From Acanthaster planci (Eukaryota > Echinodermata > Asteroidea > Valvatida > Acanthasteridae): 39,386 nucleotides of DNA. Position 1 is the stretch's first letter, and every line of letters begins with the position of its first letter. Made by a program: the position numbers and the translations under genes. The stretch spans positions 203,672 to 243,057 of the forward strand of contig NW_019091641.1 of the NCBI RefSeq assembly GCF_001949145.1, given 5' to 3'. Positions 25,101-34,800 of the stretch are shown one piece after another. The notes beneath the pieces were generated by a model that worked only from the letters and a program-made list of their open reading frames with translations, searched no databases and was not told where the DNA came from.

Positions 25101-28100
25101 CACTGATAGTTTCCCCTGCTCTACAAAATTTAGAAAGCCCACTGCAAATTTGAAGGCAGTATTTGACAATTACAATGGCTTGTCTTGCTGACTCCAGCCG
25201 ATTACGATGCAGTACAATGTTTACCTCCTTTGCCCTAGAAAGTCTAATCCCTTAGATATACCAATAGATGTGAAGCCAGATGGGACAAATCAGTAAGTGC
25301 AACAGGTGCTACCTAGGAAGTGTCAAAATCTGGGATTGAATGGCTGTGGCTTCTGCTTTTACTGCTGATACACAACAATGAATGGCCAAAGGCATCTCTG
25401 GCACAACCTTGAACTCCAAACACGAGGATCCAACCCCCTTGCAATGCAATACTAATTGATGAGCCACCTGTGTCTTTGAGTAATAAAGATACATAATTTG
25501 TCTCCATTACAAAAATATATTCGAAAATCTTTACCTTTCTCAGCTTTTGTATCTTTTGCAGACCCTGCACGGAAAAACCACACAAACCCAGTGATTGGTA
25601 CAAATTAAACTGTACAATTAGACAACATGGCTTGTCTGACAGGTATTTAACGCACATTTCTATGACGATCATCTTACTTCTAAACACAAAACATCTGAGA
25701 ATAAATTCAACGTATTAAGCTGTGACAGGGTATAAAAACAGAAACCCCTCAGAAAAAAGCAGCTTACGTTAGTCACGTGTCTCACCTGCAAACAAGATGG
25801 GTCTCTGTGCCATGACCATCGGGGATGCCTTGGGGAATTCCCCTGGTTCTTCTTTCTTCTTGTCAGTCTCATCGTCTGTGTGGAATGAAGACAAGGCCCA
25901 GGCAAAAGTGACAAATTGTGACCAGCCGTTTATTAGGATTTTAGCAACTGTTAGTGTCACTTTAACAGCCGTCATGTGCCATCCATAAATGCAACATGAT
26001 TCAATAGATGACGTTACAGATTATGGTATCCGGCAGAAAAAACGACGTGTGACTATTTCATGAACTGATGAACTTAAAAAGTGAAAGTGTTGAAAAAAAG
26101 AAATTTCTTTTTACCTGCTTTCTCAGATGTCTTTCTATCCAGCTGTTCCTCAGCAGGTCTCTGCAAGCAACAGTAAATCTTTTTGGTTACAACACGCACA
26201 AGTCACTGAACGTATTGGCAGTCTGCCCACTACAAGTTACCTTGGAAAAATATCAAACTCTGTGCATGTACGTTGCTACACACCTTAAGTCTGTATGCAT
26301 AGCTAATCCATTTCTATGTCACCAAGTTTGATTAAAAAAAGTAAACACCAAAGAATATTTGGGGGTAACAAACATTTTCCTCCTTGATTTATGAATCTAC
26401 GCAAGTATTTTCAGCTGATTGGAAATGGCATTGGAATCTTTTGGTAGTAATAGCATGATTATTAGTTTCATTCTTCCAGTGTCTTCAACCAGAATTGTCT
26501 CAAGTAGCACACACTGTCACGACTGTACAAACTCAAGATCTCACCTTCAGGACACGGCTCTCCATATTTTCACCAAAGACAAACGATGACGGACCTATGA
26601 CTCCACCACTGTTTCCTGCTCCATTCCTGCTATCAATGCCTGGTAAAAAAGATCAAGAAATTGCAGTATACTTTGTTTTGTAGTTTAAATTTTCAGCAAG
26701 GTCTATGTACATGTAGTACAGAAAAATTCCTCTACATGTATGTGTAGACAGAGATATTTTTTAATCTGTTAAAATTTCTATCATCCTGTTGTCTTGTGTC
26801 TTGCAGATAGACTTCCACAGTTAAGGCTATGGCTACAGACAACAAACCCGCCGATGGTAGCCACTGGCTAACGGCTACATCCATTTGACACTGAATGTAG
26901 CAACTGTCAATTGGCAGAAGCTACATGTAGTTGATACAAATACAGCCCTGGAGAAACCCTCCCCCATACCTGTCAACCTGGCAGGTATTTTTAGTCTTGG
27001 TGGTCTTAAGGTGCTAACAGGTTTCAGCGGCTATCTGACTCATGCCTTTCAGAGTCCGGATCTTCCCACTGAAAACAGTAAATTTACAGAAATGCTTGTC
27101 CACGTGTATAAACACCCACGGTAACATATACATGTACACGTATATGAACAGTGCATGTACAATGCACATGTATCTTTTTCCAAATTTGAGGTCCAAAACA
27201 GTAACTATTTGTGTCCCTGTTCCACCCGACTTGCACAAAATGGCCTGAAATACACACACAAGTATGTACCACTGAGATTAACTTCTAACTTTTGTTTGCC
27301 CCTCCCTGATATATGTATGTGTATTTTATAAGCAATCTGATGTAACCAGTCAGATCACGGAGAGCTAATTTGGTCAAGTGCAAATAAGCTTGTGATTTCA
27401 CTATAAATTTTAAAGTACACTAAATTATAGCCTCCTATCAGATACTACAGTAATTACACGTATATGGCTAGCCAGCGGCCAGTTTCTGGATATTAATAGT
27501 TCATCCACAGTGTCTTTATGGAATCAATCAATTTCCTGTTCCTTGGCAAACAGCTCAAAAATAGGAAGTACGTGTACATGTAGCACAGAAATATACACAC
27601 ACATGTACATGTAGTTTATCGACCCTTACATCAACCCCCACGCCCTCTTCTCCCCTGCTTCCCTCCGCTTCCCATGAGCACAGTAAGCGTTACATGCTTC
27701 TCAAGCTGAACGTAAGATTACTCATGACTTTGACCTGACTCCGTGAAATATAGGAATCCTTTTGGATTTCTGACTGACATTTGGTTCCTGTCACTCTTTA
27801 GAATTTTATTATTATTATTACTGTGCTATTTTATTGTCACCTACTTTGTCCTTGTGAAATGTTTTTCATTTTTGCGTGACTAAAATTGTTTTCAAAACCA
27901 TCAAAATGTCACAATTAAAAAAACCACAAAATATGTACGTTGAAATGTTCACAAATACCAAAAAAAGTACAACACAAATTAAAGTCCAAAAGCAGATGAT
28001 GAGAAAGGGTCCAGGTTTGACATAACTGGTAAGCAGTATAATTTGTGCACAAAAAAAAAAAAAAAAGAAGCATCTGAGCTTCTGTACATTCTTAAAAGCT

Positions 28101-31100
28101 ATCGTTAAGGATGCGAACCACTGTGGTATTAAAACTTAACACTGTGCTATTAGAACTGGACTTTATTGAACGATATCGTTTGTTTGACCGCATGAGCTGG
28201 AAATTATTGTGTGCCCGATGAAACTTGTCCTCTACAATACACTGGGCTCTCTTCTTGACCTGAGAATGGTACAAATCTTCAAGTACTGGGAGCTGACAAC
28301 CAATGATCTTACTTACAATACAAACGATTCAGCTGAGATGCTTCCTATCACTGACTGTAGCATTGCCCCACCAGACAATGATTGACCATGTCAAAACACC
28401 CTCAATCACCGCCCGATAGAGCTTTAACAGCCCACTTTGGAAACTTTTCAACCGTCTTGAAAAGAACAATCTTTGTTGAGCTTTCCTAATAATCTAAGCG
28501 AAAATCCCATCTCAAATCTGCTGAAATATTAACGCCAAGTAACTGAAATGTTGCACTCTTTCAACTTCTAATCTATTTCTGACTGAGGGAACGATACAAG
28601 AATGGGTTTTCCAAAAGTCTACAACAACTTCCTTTGTCCTTTGCACTTTTTTTCAACTGGGGAATTTTTCAATGAACAATTGCAAATTTGACAGGTCTGC
28701 AGAAAAACAACATAGAGTTTGGAAAACTTGTTTTACATGGATACATCTTGGTTAAATTTATGATTCCAGTGCAGACAAGATCTTCATACAAATGATGGTG
28801 TATGAAATTGACCAGGGGATATGCATGTACTGTACCTGAACACGCACACATGCATGTGTTTTCCTAACCTTTTGCATTGCATGTACCATACGTCCAAGGC
28901 AACTGCTGGGAAGGCATTCACAACGTTAAGAGGACAGCTTTTTTAGGGTGTGGACAGTCGGGACCGAGTTGTGTGGTGGCTAACTTGTCTTCGTAACAGT
29001 TTTGGTCTCAACACCAAAACTGCGTAAGATACATAAACTTGGATATTAAAGGTTTAGAAAATGTCTATAAAAATTGGTCAGCAATAGTTGGGCCAGTCCA
29101 ACTACAGCACTACAGTTGGGACATACACTATAGTTGGGACATACGCTATAGTTGGGACGTAACAAACTCAACTATATCAACACAGTGTAGCCTGTGGGCC
29201 CAGTCCTACAACTTACAAAAACACAGCAGCATTTAAAAACAGCAGTCACCTAACTGACCACAGACAATCAGTTTAGTTTTGAAAGTCATGTCCACCATAG
29301 TCATTTAGGCAGTAATTTACAACACTCTTGTAATGATATAGCCTTGTTGAGCACACGCATGTACACGCCAACCACAACATGTCAGGTGAATTTTTACCTG
29401 TTAGTTTCTAGCTTTTAGGTGAATACTGACGGAAAAACTTTCCTGTGCATGGAAGAACTAGTTTATCCATCAGGAAAGAGAAAGGTAGCCTACTGTATAT
29501 AGGCCCTGCTGTTAATTGCATGCATAATTTAAAATTCCCTAAACTAAGCCATGCCTATCCAAGTGGCCAGTGACTGGCAAAATGTAGGGTCACCTTTATA
29601 GGTTAGTTCTGATTTTGTTCAAAACCAACAACTACACACTTGAAGTTTGAGTCATAAAACAATTAACCCTCCTCAGTCCTCCAAGATCGTTTGGGCGGTT
29701 TTGGTGGATTTTGGAGGATTGAGGGTGAATGGCAAAAGCACATGGCTTATTGCCCTGGGCCCTGTCCTGATTAAAAGGGATTTCTTTCGAAAACTTTATC
29801 CGGGACATCCAGGGGCATAGACATCCGCTTAATTTTATGAGCTGAAATTGCACCGGTATGTTCACTATTTACGCTGTAAAAAATCTACTTGATTGCTAAT
29901 TGTAGAAAACTTGTCTTTTCCTCGTTTGGAAGAAAACATGTTGCCTTTTTCTGTCATTTCCCACTCTGTAAGAATTTTCACCTGACTTGTACATTACTCA
30001 GACTCTTTTGTACGGTTAAGTAATGGTACACTGTACGAGAGCCTGTCTAGCTTGCCCCCAGACTTCAGCACCTACGGATCTCGTTCAGATGTGCGAGAGT
30101 ACCTGTTGATTTAAGTACTCGTAGAAAATTACGGCTGTTCTGTGTCACAGCTAATACGCAATGCCCTTGGCCGGTTCCCTGTCCAGTCACATACTGTTTA
30201 CGTCTAATCATTGGTAGCGCGGCTCGCTCTCTGTAATGTGACACAAAAGTGACGAAACAGCCGTCGCTTTCGTGCAAGTGGGAAAAACTTCGTCTGGAGT
30301 GGGAAAACAGCAAAAAAGGCAAACTTTTTTTCCTCAAATGAGGAAAAGGCGAGTTTTTTACAATTAACAACCAAGCGGATGGTTTACCCCGTAAGTAGTG
30401 ACCATACATGTACTGGTGCGATTTCAGCTCATAAAATCAAGCAGATGTTTAGTTATGCCCCCCGATATCCCGGATAACTTTTTCAAAAGAAATCCCTATA
30501 TATGAATCAGGACAGGGCCCAGTATACGACGGAGGAGAATTCATCGAGCCCTGTTTACAGGTCTAGAAGGTAGTGGGTTTGACCTTGTGTTGGTTTTGAT
30601 TGGTCATGCATAAATTCAGCCTGATAGTTCTAATTTTGAATCAAACGCACTGCTCAAGAATGCCATTGGCACTGCCTCAACATAATCACAGGAATTGAAG
30701 GAGGATTTTGAAGGATTGAGGCAGCAGGCACACTTCAAAGTAATATTTTCAAAAAACTTTGGAGGATTCTGTCCAGAGGATTGAGAACTGTCCCCAGCAA
30801 AAAGGGCCTAGGGGTTAGGGTTAAATGAATAATCCTGTGTTTTTTATAAATTTCAAATTTGTGCTCAATGCTGTCACACCTGTATGTGTGACCCAAGAAA
30901 AACTGCTCAAACAATATTGCTCAAGTTGCAATTTGTGCATTTTCACACACTGCGCTCACAAATTTTGACAAAACCATAAAAATAGCATCAACCGACCACA
31001 CTCCCATTCAATATCATGACTGCACTAGACCGCATTCACCATCACTGAATGACACAACGTCCATGATGTCCATGTTGCACACGGATGTGGACATAACCAT

Positions 31101-31544
31101 GATGACCATGACTGATGAAATACAGTCAGTAGGCCTAGCATGATCAGCAGAAGTGAGTACTGCTACGTCATAAAATCCTAAATGCATCGAATGTACTGTG
31201 ATGTAATGTTTTATCAATTTAATATCTGTGTCTTCCAGCTGTAGCTTAACTGTCAAGTTTTCAAAACAAATTTAATGTCGGCCATGTCATGCATGTCACT
31301 GTCAGCCTATTTAGTAACACATGCCTTGTGAAAAACAACCTTACCGTTTTGACCGCCTTCACTTGTTTCAGTCTCATCTTTGGACGAATCTAACCACAAA
31401 TCAAGAAACCATCAAAACGTCATACAATGTAGTACACGAAAGGATATTCTAAATTCCAAAAATTTCAAATGAGCATTACACTCTTTCGTGGATATATAGT
31501 GGAATTTTCCACTTACCTGTCGCCGTTTTCTGGACGTGCGCCAT
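16197..31544 (-). CDS. RANBP3: Ran-binding protein 3, complete gene
   Basis: Nuclear Ran-binding protein; known animal family members stabilise CRM1/XPO1-RanGTP-cargo export complexes. Exons in transcript order: 31517-31544, 31345-31389, 26545-26639, 26115-26160, 25786-25875, 25535-25564, 24911-24988, 24554-24646, 20558-20852, 20011-20104, 19285-19368, 18739-18778, 18284-18408, 17787-17913, 16706-16848, 16197-16469. All are GT-AG and every phase joins, giving 561 residues; the human protein is about 567. Visible: FVFGENMESRV (residues 44-54), FKLNPPTLVHG (118-128), a second FG motif FVFGQNMDERV (287-297), a C-terminal RanBD (about 353-490) and an acidic tail with EEEEETAGKDEDDD (511-524). The start MAHVQKTAT was chosen because its 28-nt exon ends at a good GTAAGT donor in the right phase; the first coding exon is the least certain. 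Divergent partner ALG6 begins 286 bp away. Confidence 0.94.
16413..18370 (-). other. RANBP3: RanBD (Ran-binding domain) of RANBP3, spread over four exons
   Basis: Residues about 353-490 form the PH-like Ran-binding fold. Landmarks are YEKAKKSSEVTFEEVTSRTG (exon 18284-18408), KLFVFDAEKHSWQERGRG followed by LLRLND (exon 17787-17913), GSLRVVLNTKIWSGM (exon 16706-16848) and ASPKDAEQIYRAIEYRVQEL (exon 16197-16469). The glutamate-rich TGEEDEENVFQ block and the RGRGLLRLN strand are typical of RANBP3. The equivalents of the RanGTP contact surface look intact, so the domain is probably functional. Confidence 0.9.
17392..17566. mobile_element. Hairpin MITE with perfect 31-bp inverted repeats
   Basis: Positions 17402-17432 and 17525-17555 are perfect reverse complements over 31 bp (starting TTCACAATAGTGCGCCACC). 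Outside them AATACG (17392-17397) and CGTATT (17561-17566) extend the match imperfectly, and inside them the GCGTTGGCCAATCAC side pairs partly with the GATCGGTCAGAGC side. Almost the full length can therefore fold back. There is no transposase ORF. It lies in RANBP3 intron 14 (16849-17786). Confidence 0.88.
18901..19033 (-). mobile_element. GACC-terminal repeat family, copy D, reversed
   Basis: Read on the minus strand it contains AGCTATTCAAATGAGCTG, ACAAAAGCATTCATTTGTCA, then CCCTGTTACCTAAGACTGGT and GACTTGTGATGGG. This matches copies A and C in the GTF3C3 introns in the same order. It lies in RANBP3 intron 11 (18779-19284). Confidence 0.7.
20853..24553 (-). other. Large RANBP3 intron 8
   Basis: A 3.7-kb intron between the exons at 24554 and 20852. 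Apart from the 22-bp tandem repeat at 23801-23862 and many homopolymer runs I recognise no exon, RNA gene or transposon. Its ORFs are short and lack family motifs. Confidence 0.7.
23801..23862. repeat. 22-bp tandem repeat, nearly three copies
   Basis: A unit close to CATATTATGGCTATAATAAT plus CG is repeated at 23801-23822, 23823-23844 and 23845-23862. Copies are almost identical, which points to recent expansion. Confidence 0.9.
28092..28690 (-). pseudogene. Decayed non-LTR retrotransposon, end of reverse transcriptase ORF
   Basis: On the minus strand, in three frames broken by stops and frameshifts, conserved blocks of the C-terminal part of CR1/L2-like reverse transcriptases appear in the right order. 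They are TKEVVVDFWK, then VERVQHFSYL, then KAQQRLFFSRRLKSF, then LLKLYRAVIEGVLTW, then WWGNATVSDRKHL, then KIIGCQLPVLEDLY and finally KRYRSIKSSSN with VVRILNDSF before a stop at 28092-28094. The 5' part and any tail are not seen. It lies in RANBP3 intron 2 on the same strand as the gene. The exact clade is uncertain. Confidence 0.85.
29111..29164. repeat. 18-bp tandem repeat, three copies
   Basis: CTATAGTTGGGACATACG-like units at 29111-29128, 29129-29146 and 29147-29164, with small differences. A related AATAGTTGGGCC sits just upstream. Intronic in RANBP3. Confidence 0.85.
29755..30522. mobile_element. Foldback element with long imperfect inverted repeats (about 768 bp)
   Basis: The left end CTGGGCCCTGTCCTGATT (29755) is matched by the complement AATCAGGACAGGGCCCAG ending at 30522. 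The match continues inward through GGGATTTCTTT, TATCCGGGA, GGGGCATA, TTTTATGAGCTGAAAT, TAATTGTA, CTTTTCCTC and TTTCCCACTC blocks, so the arms reach about 240 bp each with mismatches and small gaps. The central 290 bp or so is unpaired and holds no convincing transposase. It lies in RANBP3 intron 2. Just left of it, CCCTCCTCAGTCCTCCAA (29667-29684) and TTGGAGGATTGAGGG (29711-29725) form a further small inverted repeat. Confidence 0.82.
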
Positions 31545-31830
31545 TTTGTGTATTTTTTTCAGCAAAATGGAACACCTCCTTCCCAGAATTAAGAGTGAGA
31601 ATATCTGCTGGCAAAGTTATGGATATTTTGAGCACGAGAATGCCAATTCAAGTAGTCTGGTTTACGTAAAATGAACGCCGAAATTTTTACTACACAGTAA
31701 ATATACAACTGTTCGGGCGAGGCGGACTCCTGATCTACTGTGTACAAAGTGTCATAGCATTGAACATGACAAGACGTTGACTTATTTTTACTAAATATTG
31801 ATAAAATTTGTCGCGCAATTTCAAACAACA
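31545..31830. promoter_or_regulatory. Probable bidirectional promoter between RANBP3 and ALG6
   Basis: Only 286 bp separate the RANBP3 start codon (minus strand, 31544) from the ALG6 start codon (31831), so both promoters and 5' UTRs must fit here unless upstream noncoding exons exist. A YY1-like core, AAAATGGCG on the minus strand (31539-31547), overlaps the RANBP3 start codon. A 9-bp inverted repeat, TACACAGTA (31691-31699) and TACTGTGTA (31736-31744), lies near the middle with a GC-rich stretch inside it. I see no convincing TATA box for either gene. Promoter function is inferred from geometry. Confidence 0.65.
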
Positions 31831-34800
31831 ATGGAGAATCGACTAGCGTTGACAGTCTGTTTGGTTTTTATAGCAGTTACAGTGCGATGGGCTGTTTCTT
31901 TAAACCAATATTCAGGTTGTTGTAAATCCTTACTGTGGTTTAAGTCGTTGCATCTTTTTCGTGAGGAAATGTGAGGCTGCCCCCCCGGCCCCATGTATGA
32001 CTAAGTCAGGAATGGGGTGGAAGGCCTTTTCACATTTCTTCCCGTTGCTACAATATTAATTTATTTGCAAGCTTACCAAAAAGAAGTCCCAAGTGTACTA
32101 ATTGTGCTTGCAAAATATTAACAATGGGATCTCAAGAGCTTTGCGGCGGATAAGTTTTGAATAGGCTGAGGCTGTGTGAATAAACTGAAGTACAATTAGG
32201 GACTTAATTATGACAATAAGCTTTGGCTTTTTTTTTTTTTAAGATGTATTTTTGCGTTGGGGAGATGTTAATTATATATAACGGGTTTGCCCTTACCCAA
32301 CGTATATTAATAAGCACTGTATGCTCAGTGATTGTCCGAGAGCTTGCGAAAAAACCTCACAAGCTTACTTGGGTGGGACTCGAACCCCCGACCTCCTGCT
32401 TACTGGTGCAGATGTCTTAACCACTCGACCACCGAGCTTGCCGGGGTCGGGTATGGTATTGTTTCAATGCTGGCTGCATTCATGCCTTTCATTTGTTGAT
32501 TTATCATCATCGTCATTTTACAGGTGCAGGCACACCGCCCATGTTTGGAGATTATGAAGCACAGAGGCACTGGATGGAGATCACCACAAACCTGCCCATC
32601 AAACAGTGGTAACAAAGATCACATAAACTCGTCTTTGGACATCAATAACTAGTGCAGTGCTGCAGTACACCTGCCCCCTCTAACTTTTGGGATTGTAGTG
32701 CTGGAACACACTCATAGCCCCCTTCTTCTTTTTTGTAAACTTAATCACACGTCCCAGCTTCGCAGTTCCCCCTCCCTTGGCAAAAATGCAGTCCGGTGAG
32801 CTTGACATCAAGCGCAGTGAGATGTTGGCTTTACTCATTACTCAAAACCAATGCACAATTTCATGCTTAGTGATTTTCTGCTTGAAGAGCTTCCATTCAT
32901 TTCACAGAGGCTATAGGCTGGAGGGCACAACCAGATTTTTCTTAAAATAGTAGTTCAACAGTGTACATGTCTATTGCTGAGTGCATGCAGCTGTTGACAT
33001 GGCTACTCTGCAAAATCTTTGCTTGATACACTTCAACACAATTTGTCTGCTAAACGTCAAGCAGCTTCTCAAAAATTAGACCCTCGAATGGGATTTTCTT
33101 AGATTTACATGTAAGAGAAGCTCTGTCGAAATTATTTGGTTACAGCTGCAAACACACACACTGATGGATAGCGGCTTCATGTATTTTTCATTGACTGATG
33201 AGTTATTGCAAGCCGTAACTAACTAATTCAAGCACAGCCATTGTCTGGGTTGCCAGTTGGTCACATTTCACCAATCTGAATTTTGTCTGCACGTATATTT
33301 CTTTGCAGGTACACAAACACCACAGACAATGACCTTCTCTACTGGGGCTTAGACTACCCACCTCTAACCGCCTACCACAGCTGGCTGTGCGGCATAATGT
33401 AGGTGGTTTGCCTTACCCCTTACTACTAGGGGGAAGATTTTGATGAGTTCTGGGCCCAATTTCATGGCGCTGCTAAGCACACGATTTTACTCTAACAGGG
33501 TCTTTGTGTATTTCATGAAGACTGTAAGCACGGCAAATGCATACCTAGGAGGAAAAATTTGCTTAATGTAGGTACAAAACGAAACAATGGAAACTTCTAA
33601 GCACGGGCAACCAGGAGCACAAGGACACCAAGCACCACCTTGGAATAGTGCTAACGGTTAGCAGAATTGTTTGCTATAGTAAGCACAACGTTTCTTGTAC
33701 ACTGTTAAACAGTGCCATGAAATTGATAGCCCTGTTGTGGCTACAGCCAAGAGAACTGTGCAGTCGTTTGTCAGATGTAGTCCACAATGATGCATTCCTG
33801 CTTAACTAAAGACCTCATTTGGGCTTCACAGTCCTCCCAGTGTTCCGGCTTCCTTTTATTTATTCTTTTACAGATCGCATATTTCATGATTTCCATTACT
33901 TGACTTTGCGGTATATTTCAGAGTCCAAATCTTTTTTTTTTCTCAACAGCGCTTACAAGATTAATCCTGACTGGGTAGCTTTGAATTCTTCCAGAGGATA
34001 CGAGAGCCGTGAACATAAACTTTTTATGAGGTATTCAGGTAATGTGTGACTTCTGTTGGAATGCATGTGTCTTCTCATTTTCCTCCTTGTGTTATGTACT
34101 GTCCCCCTGCTGGGGCTTTACCATTCCTGTCGGAAGAAATTGTAAACTTTCTAAGTATCACTCCAAAGCATTGTCTCAGAGTTTCAGAAAAGTGACAGTG
34201 CAGTCAGAGATGTTACACACAGAGCTTGAACAAGTGGCCGCCAAGGGTCAGCATGCATTAAGTCCAGCGTTGTGAAGGACTTGAACTTGGCCGTGCCATC
34301 TTGTGGTATAAAAATTTCAGTATTTGTGGCCGAAAATAAAAACAAGACTGTGACAAGTTTGTTAAAGGAATAATTCCGTCAGCAAGTGGTTAAGTACTTG
34401 TTTTTGTGTATACAAAGACATGGTACACTTCTGGCAACTTGTATTGATTCTGGACTCTTTCTTCCATCCCCCTGACCCACAGTCCTGGCTGTGGATGTCT
34501 TGCTCTACATCCCCGCCGTCCTTGCCTTCTGCTCGTGGACCCTGACCGAACAGTTGGAGGTCAACCAACTGAAGACTGCGGCCGCCTTCCTCCTGTACCC
34601 TGGACTGATCGTCATTGACCACGGCCATTTCCAGTATCCTTGGGTTTTACAAACTGTTCATCTTGAAAGAGCAGTTAAAAATGTAAAATTTATCCAGGAG
34701 AAATATTACAATGGTACATCCTCCAAATTATCGCTGTTGCCATTTTGGCTGTCACAGACATCAACCTGACTACCACATTATAATTTATGCTTTAGATCTT

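Larger units (their letters stand above)
26640..31344 (-). other. Large RANBP3 intron 2, repeat-rich
   Basis: A 4.7-kb intron between the second and third coding exons. It contains the retrotransposon remnant, the 18-bp tandem repeat and the foldback element listed separately, plus clusters of TACATGTA-like palindromes near 26700, 27130 and 27570. No internal exon with matching phase and RANBP3-like coding was found. Confidence 0.75.

Noticed and set aside
28051-28067. A-run as the poly(A) tail of the nearby retrotransposon relic
   Set aside because: The relic is on the minus strand, so its tail would read as T on the plus strand. The A-run has the wrong orientation.
30806-30825. Telomere-like TTAGGG words
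   Set aside because: Only about two units, isolated in an intron; too short to mean a telomeric insertion.
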